A stretch of DNA of 64,000 bases, from positions 1 through 64,000 of the forward strand of contig NZ_JAKKFI010000034.1 in assembly GCF_022230955.1 (NCBI RefSeq). The letters run 5' to 3'. This DNA comes from Micromonospora cabrerizensis. Its GTDB lineage: Bacteria > Actinomycetota > Actinomycetes > Mycobacteriales > Micromonosporaceae. The first letter of the stretch is position 1; each line of letters begins with the position of its first letter. The notes under the pieces were generated by a model. That model was not told the DNA's origin, made no database searches, and saw nothing but the letters and a program-made list of their open reading frames with translations. The translations under genes were made by a program, and so were the position numbers. Positions 44,002 through 52,617 of the stretch are shown here, piece after piece.

Positions 44002-45840
44002 ATGGGAACGACTGCACGAGTACGGGCTCCAGAGCTGCAGGGCCGAGGTTGGCTGAACACCGGCGGACGCGATCTCAAGCTCGCCGACCTTCGCGGCAAG
44101 ATCGTAATCGCGGATTTCTGGACGTTCTGCTGTATCAACTGCCTGCATGTTCTCGACGAGCTGCGCCCGTTGGAGGAGAAGTACGGCGACGTGCTCGTCG
44201 TGATCGGTGTGCACTCGCCGAAGTTCGAGCACGAGAAGGACGCCGACGCGCTCGCCGCCGCCGTCGAGCGGTACGGGGTGCACCACCCCGTCCTCGACGA
44301 TCCTGAGATGGACATGTGGCAGCAGTACGCCGCGAGGGCCTGGCCGACCCTGTCGGTGATCGACCCCGAGGGGTACGTGGTGGCGACCATGGCCGGTGAG
44401 GGGCACGCCGAAGGGCTGGCCCGGTTGATCGACGAGCTGATCGCCACCCACGAGGCCAAGGGCACCCTGCACCGGGGCGACGGTCCGTACGTTCCGCCGC
44501 CGGCGCCGGAGACCGCGCTGCGTTTCCCGGGTAAGGCGGCGCTGCTGCCGAACGGCAACCTGCTGGTCTCGGACTCGGCCCGACACTCCCTGGTCGAGGT
44601 CGCCCCGGACGGCGAGACGCCGGTACGCCGGATCGGCTCGGGCGAGCGGGGCCGGGCCGACGGGCCGGCCGATGCGGCGACGTTCTCCGAGCCGCAGGGG
44701 GTGTGCCTGCTGCCCACGCACGTCGCCGAGGTCGCCGGCTACGACCTGGTGGTGGCCGACACGGTCAACCACCTGCTGCGCGGCGTACGGCTGGAGTCCG
44801 GCGAGGTGGTCACCGTGGCCGGCAGTGGGCGACAGTGGCGCGCCTCGGTCGACGACCACGCCCACGACGCGTTCGCCGTGGACCTCTCCTCCCCGTGGGA
44901 CCTGGCCTGGTACGACGACAAGCTGATCATCGCGATGGCCGGCATCCACCAGCTCTGGTGGTTCGACCCGATCAAGCGGACCGCCGGCATGTACGCCGGC
45001 ACCACCGTGGAGGCGCTGCGCGACGGCCCATTGGCCGAGGCGTGGATGGCGCAGCCGTCCGGGCTGTCGGTCTCCGCCGACGGCACCCGGCTCTGGGTCG
45101 CCGACAGCGAGACCAGTGCCGTCCGCTACGTGGAGAACGGTGTGCTGGGCACCGCCGTGGGGCAGGGCCTGTTCGACTTCGGGCACGTGGACGGCCCGGC
45201 GGAGACGGCGCTGCTCCAGCACCCGCTGGGCGTGTGCGCGCTGCCGGACGGCTCGGTGTTGATAGCGGACACGTACAACGGCGCGGTGCGCCGCTTCGAC
45301 CCGGCCAGCAACCAGGTCTCCACGGTTGCCGACGGGTTGGCCGAGCCGAGCGATCTGGTGGTCACCCCGGCCGGTGAGGTGCTGGTGGTGGAGTCCGCCG
45401 CGCACCGGTTGACCCGGCTCGCTCCGGGTGCCCTGTCGGCGGCGGGTGCCAGCACGGTGGACGGGCCACGGCACCGCACCGAGCGCAAGCCGACCGACGT
45501 CGCGGCCGGTGAGGTCACCCTGGACATCGTCTTCACCCCGGCGCCGGGGCAGAAGCTGGACGAGACGTACGGGCCGTCGACCCGGTTGGTGGTCTCGGCG
45601 TCGCCGCCGGAGCTGCTGGTGGACGGTGCCGGCACGGGCACCGAGCTGTCCCGTCGGCTGGTGCTCAACGGCGAGGTCACCGCCGGGGTTTTGCAGGTGA
45701 CCGCCCAGGCGGCGACCTGCGACGCGGACGTCGAACACGCGGCGTGCCACCTGACCCGGCAGGACTGGGGCGTACCGGTCCGGGTGGTCGACGGTGCCGT
45801 GACGCGGCTGCCGCTGGTGCTCCGCGGCCTGGACGCCTGA
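44002..45840 (+). CDS. Thioredoxin-like/NHL-repeat protein (NHLRC2-like)
   Basis: This 612-residue protein has an N-terminal thioredoxin fold (about 20-150) with active site CCINC (CxxC at residues 44 and 47) in FWTFCCINCLHVLDEL. A beta-propeller of NHL-type repeats follows from about 170 to 490 (LLPNGNLLVSDSARHSLVEV, GVCALPDGSVLIADTYNGAV), then a beta-rich C-terminal domain. It lacks a signal peptide, so it acts in the cytoplasm. The arrangement matches animal and bacterial NHLRC2-like proteins of unclear substrate. A redox or stress role is inferred. ATG at 44002. Confidence 0.88.
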   Translation: MGTTARVRAPELQGRGWLNTGGRDLKLADLRGKIVIADFWTFCCINCLHVLDELRPLEEKYGDVLVVIGVHSPKFEHEKDADALAAAVERYGVHHPVLDDPEMDMWQQYAARAWPTLSVIDPEGYVVATMAGEGHAEGLARLIDELIATHEAKGTLHRGDGPYVPPPAPETALRFPGKAALLPNGNLLVSDSARHSLVEVAPDGETPVRRIGSGERGRADGPADAATFSEPQGVCLLPTHVAEVAGYDLVVADTVNHLLRGVRLESGEVVTVAGSGRQWRASVDDHAHDAFAVDLSSPWDLAWYDDKLIIAMAGIHQLWWFDPIKRTAGMYAGTTVEALRDGPLAEAWMAQPSGLSVSADGTRLWVADSETSAVRYVENGVLGTAVGQGLFDFGHVDGPAETALLQHPLGVCALPDGSVLIADTYNGAVRRFDPASNQVSTVADGLAEPSDLVVTPAGEVLVVESAAHRLTRLAPGALSAAGASTVDGPRHRTERKPTDVAAGEVTLDIVFTPAPGQKLDETYGPSTRLVVSASPPELLVDGAGTGTELSRRLVLNGEVTAGVLQVTAQAATCDADVEHAACHLTRQDWGVPVRVVDGAVTRLPLVLRGLDA

Positions 45841-45845
45841 CGTTC

Positions 45846-45869
45846 CGGAGGGGCCTTCGGGCCCCTCCG
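45846..45869. terminator. Compact bidirectional terminator
   Basis: A 10-bp stem CGGAGGGGCC/GGCCCCTCCG lies between the convergent thioredoxin-NHL and pxpA genes. Confidence 0.7.
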
Positions 45870-45870
45870 A

Positions 45871-46620
45871 TCAGGCGAACGGGGCCAGCGGGATGTCGGC
45901 GTCGATCAGGGTGGCACGGACCAGTTCGGCGGCGGAGACCGCGCCCGGTGTGTCGCCGTGCAGGCAGATCGAGTCGACCGAGCAGGGGATGACGGTGCCG
46001 TCCACCGCCACCACGCTGCGTTCGACGGCCATTCGCACCGCCCGTTCGGCCACCTGCTCCGGGTCGGTGATCACCGCGCCGGGGGTGCCACGTGGCACCA
46101 ACGCCCCGTTGGGCAGGTAGGCGCGGTCGGCGAAGGCCTCGGCGACGACCGGCAGGCCCGCGCCGACGGCGAGCTGGGCGAGCGTCGAGCCGGGTAGACA
46201 GAGCACGGGCAGCTCGGGGTCGTAGCCGGTGACCGCCGCGACCACCGCCGCCGCCTGGGACTCGTCGATGCTGGCCGCGTGGTAGAGCGCGCCGTGCGGC
46301 TTGAGGTAGCGGACCCGGGTGCCGAACAGCCGGCAGAACGCGTTCAACGCCCCCAGCTGGTAGGTCACCTCGTCGCGTAGTTCGGCGAAGTCGTACGCGA
46401 TGTGCCGTCGACCGAAGCCGGCCAGGTCCCGGTAGCCGACCTGCGCGCCCACCGCGACTCCACGCCGCGCGGCGCCCTCGCAGACCCGCCGCATCGTGGA
46501 CGGGTCGCCGCCGTGGAAGCCGCAGGCGACGTTGGCGGAGGTGACGAGGCTCAGCAGCGCCTCGTCGTCGCCGAGTCGCCAGATGCCGAATCCCTCGCCC
46601 AGGTCAGCGTTGAGGTCCAT
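45871..46620 (-). CDS. pxpA: 5-oxoprolinase subunit PxpA (LamB/YcsF family)
   Basis: This 249-residue protein starts MDLNADLGEGFGIW, the family hallmark. It also has ANVACGFHGGDPSTM, VGAQVGYRDLAGFGRR, LKPHGALYH and SICLHGDTPGAV. PxpA with PxpB and PxpC hydrolyses 5-oxoproline (pyroglutamate) to glutamate at the expense of ATP. It is the last gene of the minus-strand cluster pxpB-pxpC-pxpA and overlaps the end of pxpC by 17 bases. Confidence 0.95.
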   Translation of the reverse strand: MDLNADLGEGFGIWRLGDDEALLSLVTSANVACGFHGGDPSTMRRVCEGAARRGVAVGAQVGYRDLAGFGRRHIAYDFAELRDEVTYQLGALNAFCRLFGTRVRYLKPHGALYHAASIDESQAAAVVAAVTGYDPELPVLCLPGSTLAQLAVGAGLPVVAEAFADRAYLPNGALVPRGTPGAVITDPEQVAERAVRMAVERSVVAVDGTVIPCSVDSICLHGDTPGAVSAAELVRATLIDADIPLAPFA

Positions 46621-47467
46621 GGAATCTGACGGTAGTCCCTGGGCGGGCCTGCGCGAGCGGGGTCACGTCGGTGACCACCCCGATGACGGGGTATCCGCCG
46701 GTGGTCGGGTGATCGGCCAGGAAGATCAGGGGTTGTCCGTCGGCCGGCACCTGCACCGCGCCGAGCACGATGCCCTCGCTGGGCAGCTCGCCGGCGACCG
46801 CGCGGGGCAGCGGCTCGCCGGCGAGTCGCGCGCCGACCCGGTTGCTGACCGGGCTGACGGTGTACGCGGTGCCAAACAGCCGGTCGAGTGCGATCGGTGT
46901 GAACCAGTCGTCGCGTGGGCCGAGGCTCAACCTCAGGTGCAGCTCCGGCGGGGGCGCGGAGCAGACGGTCAGGTCCACCGGCGCGGGCGCGTCGAGTGGC
47001 TCGCCGAGGGGCAGCCGGTCGCCGTCGCCCAGCCGGGGCGGACCGAGCCCGGAGAGGGTGTCGGTGGCGCGGCTGCCGAGCACCGGTGACACGTCGATGC
47101 CGCCCGCCACCGCCAGCCAACTCCGTACGCCCCGACGGGCGGGGCCGATCCGCAGCACCGTCCCGGCCGGCACGGTGAGCGGACGCCCGGTGTCGCCGGG
47201 CCGGTCGCCGGCGTGGACGGTCACCTCGGCGCCGGTGACCGCCACCGTGGTGGCCCGGGTCAGCCGCAGCATGCAGCCGGTCAGGGTGATCTCCAGGCCG
47301 GCGGCGTGCTCCGGGTTGCCGACCAGGCGGTTGGCCAGCCGCAGGGCCGCCGGGTCGAGGGCACCGGACCGGGGAACCCCCAGGTGTGCCCAGCCGGGGC
47401 GACCCAGGTCCTGCACGGTGGTGAGCGCACCGGCGCGGAGCACCTCGATGGTGGGCGGGCCGGTCAT
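46604..47467 (-). CDS. pxpC: 5-oxoprolinase subunit PxpC (biotin-dependent carboxyltransferase-like)
   Basis: This 287-residue protein has the KipA/allophanate hydrolase subunit 2 fold: VLRAGALTTVQDLGRPGWAH at the start, GALDPAALRLANRLVGN, then SEGIVLGAVQVPADGQPLI and DHPTTGGYPVIGVV. It works with PxpB as the ATP-dependent kinase-like part of 5-oxoprolinase. It overlaps pxpB by 4 bases (ATGA) and pxpA by 17 bases, so all three are translationally coupled. Confidence 0.94.
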   Translation of the reverse strand: MTGPPTIEVLRAGALTTVQDLGRPGWAHLGVPRSGALDPAALRLANRLVGNPEHAAGLEITLTGCMLRLTRATTVAVTGAEVTVHAGDRPGDTGRPLTVPAGTVLRIGPARRGVRSWLAVAGGIDVSPVLGSRATDTLSGLGPPRLGDGDRLPLGEPLDAPAPVDLTVCSAPPPELHLRLSLGPRDDWFTPIALDRLFGTAYTVSPVSNRVGARLAGEPLPRAVAGELPSEGIVLGAVQVPADGQPLIFLADHPTTGGYPVIGVVTDVTPLAQARPGTTVRFHGPQR

Positions 47468-48117
47468 GCCGCAGCCATCCGGATCGGGGTGCCCGGGCCG
47501 AGTCGGGCCGGCGGGTCGGCGTGGACGTCGAAGAGGACCAGGTCGGTGCGGCCGACCAGCAGCCAGCCGCCGGGGGACGCGCTCGGGTAGATGCCGGCGT
47601 AGGGGCCGGCCAGGGCGACCGAACCGGTTGGCACCCGGGGGCGGGGCGTGGCCAGCCTGGGCAGCGCCAGCTCGGCGGGCAGCCCGGTCAGGTAGGGGAA
47701 GCCGGGGGCGAAGCCGCAGAACGCGACCCGGAACCGGGTGCCGGTGAGCCGGGACAGCACGGCGGGTACGTCCACGCCCCAGTGTTCGGCCACCGCCGGC
47801 AGGTCGGGCCCGTCGAAGTCGACCGGAACGACGATCTCCTCACCGTCGTGCTCGTCCGTGCCGCGACGCGCCGCGGCGGCGGCCACGACGGCTGGTGTCC
47901 ACCGGGTCAGCTGCTCGGTCGTGGCGGCCGGGTCGGGCAGGTCGTCGAGCAGGACGGTGCTGGCCGCGGGCACGATCTCGACGGCGCTCAGGTCACCATG
48001 CTCGCGCCGCCGCCACAGCTCGGCTCGCCATGCGTCGACCAGATCGGCCTGTGGCACGCCGTCGGGGCTGGTGCAGTCGATCAGCAGGGCGTGCGCCCCG
48101 ACGGGCCGGATCCGCAT
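47464..48117 (-). CDS. pxpB: 5-oxoprolinase subunit PxpB (KipI/allophanate hydrolase subunit 1)
   Basis: This 217-residue protein has RPVGAHALLIDC at the start, the domain signature RVAFCGFAPGFPYLTGLP and the end motif GGWLLVGRTDLVLFD. It is the first gene of the cluster and begins with ATG at 48117. Together with pxpC and pxpA it forms the prokaryotic 5-oxoprolinase that removes spontaneously formed pyroglutamate. No transporter accompanies it here. Confidence 0.94.
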   Translation of the reverse strand: MRIRPVGAHALLIDCTSPDGVPQADLVDAWRAELWRRREHGDLSAVEIVPAASTVLLDDLPDPAATTEQLTRWTPAVVAAAAARRGTDEHDGEEIVVPVDFDGPDLPAVAEHWGVDVPAVLSRLTGTRFRVAFCGFAPGFPYLTGLPAELALPRLATPRPRVPTGSVALAGPYAGIYPSASPGGWLLVGRTDLVLFDVHADPPARLGPGTPIRMAAA

Positions 48118-48224
48118 CGGTTCATCTTCGCCGATGGCCGGCGGTCGCGGTGTTCACGGCGACGGTGCCGGGTGTCACCGGCGTGACTACTTGAAAGTAA
48201 CCTACGGTGCCGTAACCTGATGAC

Positions 48225-48902
48225 GTGACCACCTCCGCCCCGCTTCGCCTGAAGCCGGTCGACATCGGTAAGCCCCGGATGCGCGGCTGGCTGCACACGT
48301 ACGCCTTCTTCGTCGCGGTGGTGTGCGGCATCGTGCTCTGCTCGATCGCCGCCACCCGACCTGGGTGGGCACCCCTGGTCAGCTGCCTGATCTACAGCCT
48401 GACGGTCTGCGGGCTCTTCGGCACGAGCGCGCTGTACCACCGTCGGGTGTGGTCGGAGCGCGGCTACCAGGTGATGCGCCGGATGGACCACTCGATGATC
48501 TTCGTGTTCATCGCCGGCACGTACACACCGCTCTGCGTGATGCTGCTCGCGCCCCGGCCGGCCACCGTGATGCTGGCCCTGGTCTGGGGTGGCGCCCTGG
48601 CCGGCGTGGCGCTCACGGTGGTCTGGCCGCACGCGCCGCGCTGGGTGTCCGCGCCGCTCTACCTGGCGCTCGGCTGGGTGGCGGTGGCCATGTTGCCGGA
48701 GATCCTGCACGGCGGCGGCGTCGCGGCGCTGGTGCTGCTCATCGCCGGTGGCGCGATCTACAGCGTCGGCGCGGTCTTCTACGCGTTGCGGCGGCCCAAC
48801 CCGTGGCCGACCGTCTTCGGTCACCACGAGTTCTTCCACGCCTGCACGCTGCTGGCCGCGCTCTGCCACCACATCGCGATCTACTTCGCGCTGTTCGCCT
48901 GA
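48225..48902 (+). CDS. Hemolysin III family (PAQR/TrhA) membrane protein
   Basis: This 225-residue protein has seven predicted helices and the PAQR metal-site residues: LYHRR after helix 2, RRMDHSMIFVFIAGTYTPLC and the C-terminal FGHHEFFHACTLLAALCHH. Despite the name, the family regulates membrane energetics or lipid homeostasis (TrhA), and haemolysis is not shown for most members. GTG at 48225. About 100 bases upstream are shared with the divergent pxpB promoter. Confidence 0.9.
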   Translation: MTTSAPLRLKPVDIGKPRMRGWLHTYAFFVAVVCGIVLCSIAATRPGWAPLVSCLIYSLTVCGLFGTSALYHRRVWSERGYQVMRRMDHSMIFVFIAGTYTPLCVMLLAPRPATVMLALVWGGALAGVALTVVWPHAPRWVSAPLYLALGWVAVAMLPEILHGGGVAALVLLIAGGAIYSVGAVFYALRRPNPWPTVFGHHEFFHACTLLAALCHHIAIYFALFA

Positions 48903-48938
48903 CCCAACCGGCCAGGACGGGCGCGGCCGGCATCGCAG

Positions 48939-49012
48939 GATCCGCGCAGCTTCGGGGAAACTGCTGCCTCGACGGGCTTTCAGGCAGCAGTTTCCCCGAA
49001 AGTGCGCGGATC
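48939..49012. repeat. Long palindromic element (31-12-31)
   Basis: The arms 48939-48969 and 48982-49012 match over 29 of 31 positions, with a 12-base loop. It lies 37 bases after the hemolysin III gene. The arm contains GATCCGCGCA and GGGGAAACTGCTGCCT. Its length far exceeds what termination needs, so it is probably a dispersed repeat of this lineage. Confidence 0.8.
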
Positions 49013-49099
49013 TTCGCCGGGTGGTGACTGTCGCTCCGGGGTAGAGACGCGAGCCGGGGCCCCGCGACGCTGCGGGACCCCGGAGTTCGCGAGCGAGGT

Positions 49100-49387
49100 T
49101 CAGACCGGTCGGCCCGGTCGACGCACCTCGCGGTACTCCCGCATGACCTGGTCGTCCTGCACCGGCACCACGCGGTCAGCCACGACGCGTTCCTCGCGGA
49201 CCGGCGCGGCGACCACCGTGCGGCGACGGCTGTTCCAGAAGTAGAGGGTCGTGATCAGGCCGGCGACGCCGGCCAGCATCAGCACCCAGCCGACCACGGA
49301 CAGGTCCAGCCAGCCCAGGTCTGCCTCCACGGCGAATGCGAGGATCGCGCCGAGCGCGATCAAGAAGATGCTGCCACCAATGCCCAT
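49100..49387 (-). CDS. DUF6458 family small membrane protein (copy 1)
   Basis: This 95-residue protein starts MGIGGSIFLIALGAILAFAV. It has two membrane helices separated by a short loop (LGWLDLSVVGW) and a basic/acidic cytoplasmic tail (NSRRRTVVAAP, then DDQVMREYREVRRP). ATG at 49387 follows GAGGAGCG. This is a common actinobacterial family of unknown function. A paralogue lies 700 bases downstream on the same strand, across the SixA-like gene. Confidence 0.85.
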   Translation of the reverse strand: MGIGGSIFLIALGAILAFAVEADLGWLDLSVVGWVLMLAGVAGLITTLYFWNSRRRTVVAAPVREERVVADRVVPVQDDQVMREYREVRRPGRPV

Positions 49388-49499
49388 GTCTCGCTCCTCG
49401 GCTCGAACCTGGCGTACGACGCGCCGCGGCCGTCGGTAGGGGTGCGGCATCCATCGACTTACCCAGGCACGGAGATCGCCAATCGGGCAAGCTGGGGGC

Positions 49500-50039
49500 A
49501 TGACGGACGCGGACCCCGAGACCCGGACGCTGGTGTTGCTGCGGCACGCGAAGGCCGAGCAGGGCAGCGACGCGGCGGACGACGCCGAACGGCCGCTCAG
49601 CACACGCGGGACCGCAGACGCCGCAGCGGCCGGCGCCTGGCTGGCGCGCCACGGTCTGCTGCCCGACGTGGTGATCTGTTCGACGGCCAGACGCACCCGC
49701 CAGACCTGGCACGGGGTGGCGATGGGGATGACCGGTTCTCCGCCGGAGGGTGGCCCGGCGGGGCCTCGGCCGACCGTTCGTTACGAGGCCGGCGCGTACG
49801 ACGCCCACCCCGAGGAGTTGCTGGCGCTGGTCCGCACAGTGGACCCGACGGCTCGCACGGCGCTGCTGATCGCCCACAACCCGGGCATCTCGCTGCTATC
49901 CGCGCTCCTCGACCCGGAGGGCGCTACCGACGAAGGGTTGCGTACCGCGGAACTGGCGGTGCACCGTGGCCCGCTCGGCTGGGCGGACCTGGGTCGGTCG
50001 GGCGCTCCGCTCACCGAACGGCACACCGCACGCGACTGA
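49500..50039 (+). CDS. SixA-type histidine phosphatase
   Basis: This 179-residue member of the histidine phosphatase superfamily has the catalytic RHG-like motif LVLLRHAKAEQG at the N-terminus, then STARRTRQTW and the second His in LLIAHNPGISLL. SixA removes phosphate from histidine-phosphorylated proteins in E. coli; the partner here is unknown. It lies between two DUF6458 genes of opposite strand. The terminator hairpin begins at its stop codon. Confidence 0.9.
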   Translation: MTDADPETRTLVLLRHAKAEQGSDAADDAERPLSTRGTADAAAAGAWLARHGLLPDVVICSTARRTRQTWHGVAMGMTGSPPEGGPAGPRPTVRYEAGAYDAHPEELLALVRTVDPTARTALLIAHNPGISLLSALLDPEGATDEGLRTAELAVHRGPLGWADLGRSGAPLTERHTARD

Positions 50040-50070
50040 GCCACCCGCCGCTTGTCGACGGGTGGCTCAG
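50036..50070. terminator. Terminator overlapping the SixA stop codon
   Basis: A 12-bp perfect stem CTGAGCCACCCG/CGGGTGGCTCAG includes the TGA stop codon at its base. Confidence 0.7.
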
Positions 50071-50085
50071 AGGTAGGCGTCCAGG

Positions 50086-50355
50086 TCAGGACGGCGGCGC
50101 GGTTGGTGGCGGCGGGTCCGGTGGCGGCGGCATCATCGCGGTCGGATGAGAGAGCCGGTTCTCCTCCACGATGAGGGTCCGGGCCCGCTTGCGCCGGTCC
50201 TGCCAGAACCAGAGCGTGGTCAGCAGTACGGCCAGTCCGGCCAGGATGAAGACCCAGCCGACCGCCCGTACGTCGATCCACCAGACGTTGGCTCTCAGCG
50301 CGAAGGTCAGGATCGCGCCGATCGCGATGAGAAAAATGCCGCTTCCGACACCCAT
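50086..50355 (-). CDS. DUF6458 family small membrane protein (copy 2)
   Basis: This 89-residue paralogue of the protein at 49100 begins MGVGSGIFLIAIGAILTFAL, has the same two-helix plan and a WWIDVRAVGW loop. Its Pro-rich C-terminus (PPPPDPPPPTAPP) differs from the charged tail of copy 1. ATG at 50355. The function is unknown. The 275 bases between it and the acyl-CoA dehydrogenase show only a hairpin. Confidence 0.85.
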   Translation of the reverse strand: MGVGSGIFLIAIGAILTFALRANVWWIDVRAVGWVFILAGLAVLLTTLWFWQDRRKRARTLIVEENRLSHPTAMMPPPPDPPPPTAPPS

Positions 50356-50541
50356 ATGCGCTGCACTCCCCCGTGCGGTGGCTCTGGGCGTTCCCTTTCG
50401 AGGTCACGCGACGGTTACCCGCCACGCCGCCGGCATACCCGGCCAGGCTCGCCCAATGCGCGGCGTGAGACGGGCCGGATGGAAGGGAGTGGCGTGGGCG
50501 GAGAGTTGGCAGTCCGGGGAGGGTCTCCATCACAGACACGG

Positions 50542-50577
50542 CGACGGCCGGCGGGGCGAGGGCCCCACCGGCCGTCG
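50542..50577. terminator. Hairpin downstream of the acyl-CoA dehydrogenase
   Basis: A 10-bp perfect stem CGACGGCCGG/CCGGCCGTCG lies 54 bases beyond the stop codon on the minus strand. Confidence 0.6.
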
Positions 50578-50630
50578 GTGTCGATCCCGGGTGGTGCGAC
50601 CCGGAACCGGTCAACCGTGCCGTGACACGG

Positions 50631-52487
50631 TCAGAAGGCTTCCTCCGGGAGGTCCATGATGTCGAGGTCGGTGCTCTCGATGATCCGCCGGTCGGCACCG
50701 ATGCGGGGCAGCACCTCGCGGGCGAAGAAACGGGCAGCAGCCACCTTGCCGGTGTAGAACGCCTTGTCGGTGGCGGAAACATCGCCGGCCAGCGCCCTCA
50801 GCGCCACGTCGGCCTGCCGCTGGAGCAGCCAGCCGACAACCAGGTCGCCGATCGCCAGCAGGAACCGCCGGCTGCTCAGCCCGACCTTGTAGAGCGAGCG
50901 GGTGTCGCCACCCTGCGCCTCGCCCAGCCAACCGGTCATCACACCGAGGATGTTCTGCACCTCGGCCAGCGCCTTGCCGAGCGCCTGCCGCTCCTCCTTG
51001 AGCTGGCCGTTGCCCGCCTCGGAGGAGATGAACTCCTGGATCTCGCCGGCGACCGCCATCAGCGCCTTGCCGTTGTCCCGGACGATCTTGCGGAAGATCA
51101 GGTCCAGGCTCTGGATGGCGGTGGTGCCCTCGTACAGGGTGTCGATCTTGGCGTCGCGGACGTACTGCTCCAGCGGGTAGTCCTGGAGGAACCCGGAGCC
51201 GCCGAAGGTCTGCAGGGACTCGTGCCCGAGCATCTCGTAGGCCCGCTCCGACCCGACGCCCTTTACCAGCGGCAGCAGCAGGTCGTTGACCCGCTTGGCG
51301 AGCTTGGTGGCCTTCTCGTCGCCGGCAGCCTCGGCGATGGCGACCTTGTCCTGCCAGGAGGCGGTGTAGAGGACCAGGGCACGAAGACCCTCGGCGTACG
51401 ACTTCTGCAGCAGCAGCGAGCGCCGCACGTCCGGGTGGTGGGTGATGGTGACCCGCGGGGCGGCCTTGTCCGCCTGCTGGATCAGGTCGGCGCCCTGCAC
51501 CCGGCTCTTCGCGTACTCCAGGGCGTTGAGGTAGCCGGTGGAGAGGGTGGCGATGGCCTTGGTGCCGACCAGCATCCGGGCGTACTCGATGATCATGAAC
51601 ATCTGCCGGATGCCGTCGTGCTTGTCGCCGAGCAGCCAACCCTTGGCCGGTACGCCGTGCTCACCGAAGGTCAGCTCGCAGGTGTTGGAGACCTTCAGGC
51701 CCATCTTGTGCTCGACGTTCGTGGTGTAGACGCCGTTGCGCTCACCCAGCTCGCCGGTGGTCTCGTCGAAGTGGAACTTCGGCACCACGAAGAGCGACAG
51801 GCCCTTGGTGCCGGGGCCACCGACGCCCTCCACGCCGACCGGGCGGGCCAGCACGTAGTGCACGATGTTGTCGCTCAGGTCGTGCTCGCCGGAGGTGATG
51901 AAGCGCTTCACGCCCTCGATGTGCCAGGAGCCGTCGGGCTGCTGGGTCGCGCGGGCACGGCCAGCACCCACGTCCGAGCCGGCGTCCGGCTCGGTGAGCA
52001 CCATCGTGGAGCCCCACTGCCTGTCGATGAAGAGCTTGGCCCACTTCTTCTGCCGCTCGGTGCCCTCGACGTGCAGCACGTGCGCGAAGGACGGGCCGGA
52101 GGCGTACATCCAGATGGGAGCGTTGGAGCCGAGCACCAGCTCGGCGAGTGCCCACCAGAGCGCGCGGGGCGCGTTGGTGCCGCCCAGCTCGGGCGGCAGG
52201 TCCAGGCGCCAGAACTCGGAGTCCATGAATGCCTGGTACGACTTCTTGAACGACGCCGGCAGCGGCGCGGTGTGCGTGGCCGGGTCGAAGACCGGCGGGT
52301 TGCGGTCGCTGTCCGTGTAGCTGGCGGCGAGATCCTCACGCGCGAGGCGGTCAAGCTCGGCGAGGAAGCTGCGGGCGGTTTCGGCGTCGAGTTCCGAATA
52401 CGGCTCCTGGCCGAACGCCTGGTCCGCCCCGAAGACCTCGAAGAGGTTGAACTCAAGGTCCCGCAGGTTGCTCTTGTAGTGGGTCAT
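50631..52487 (-). CDS. Acyl-CoA dehydrogenase, FadE5-like
   Basis: This 618-residue flavoprotein oxidises acyl-CoA to enoyl-CoA in beta-oxidation. The start [20 protein letters not shown] and the motif [18 protein letters not shown] closely resemble mycobacterial FadE5 as I recall it. FAD and substrate motifs include [28 protein letters not shown] and the C-terminal [18 protein letters not shown] with the catalytic region. The ATG at 52487 is used. The form is longer than typical 380-residue dehydrogenases because of extra N- and C-terminal helical parts. A palindrome at 52515 may be a repressor site. Confidence 0.9.
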   Translation of the reverse strand: MTHYKSNLRDLEFNLFEVFGADQAFGQEPYSELDAETARSFLAELDRLAREDLAASYTDSDRNPPVFDPATHTAPLPASFKKSYQAFMDSEFWRLDLPPELGGTNAPRALWWALAELVLGSNAPIWMYASGPSFAHVLHVEGTERQKKWAKLFIDRQWGSTMVLTEPDAGSDVGAGRARATQQPDGSWHIEGVKRFITSGEHDLSDNIVHYVLARPVGVEGVGGPGTKGLSLFVVPKFHFDETTGELGERNGVYTTNVEHKMGLKVSNTCELTFGEHGVPAKGWLLGDKHDGIRQMFMIIEYARMLVGTKAIATLSTGYLNALEYAKSRVQGADLIQQADKAAPRVTITHHPDVRRSLLLQKSYAEGLRALVLYTASWQDKVAIAEAAGDEKATKLAKRVNDLLLPLVKGVGSERAYEMLGHESLQTFGGSGFLQDYPLEQYVRDAKIDTLYEGTTAIQSLDLIFRKIVRDNGKALMAVAGEIQEFISSEAGNGQLKEERQALGKALAEVQNILGVMTGWLGEAQGGDTRSLYKVGLSSRRFLLAIGDLVVGWLLQRQADVALRALAGDVSATDKAFYTGKVAAARFFAREVLPRIGADRRIIESTDLDIMDLPEEAF

Positions 52488-52514
52488 GCTCGCTGGCCCC
52501 GCTTCCGGACAGGT

Positions 52515-52530
52515 GTTACCGATCAGTAAC
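52515..52530. promoter_or_regulatory. Candidate operator of the acyl-CoA dehydrogenase gene
   Basis: GTTAC-CGATCA-GTAAC is a near-perfect inverted repeat 28 bases upstream of the ATG. It resembles TetR-type fatty-acid regulator sites in form, but no regulator is assigned. Confidence 0.5.
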
Positions 52531-52617
52531 CACCACTGTATTACTCGCGGGTAGCCAGCGACAAGCGGATCACCCAAGTGACGGCGATTACACACCTCCG
52601 GGCCGCGCTGACCGAGA

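Noticed and set aside
48225..48902. Virulence haemolysin
   Set aside because: The family name is historical; PAQR-type sequence gives no evidence of toxin activity.
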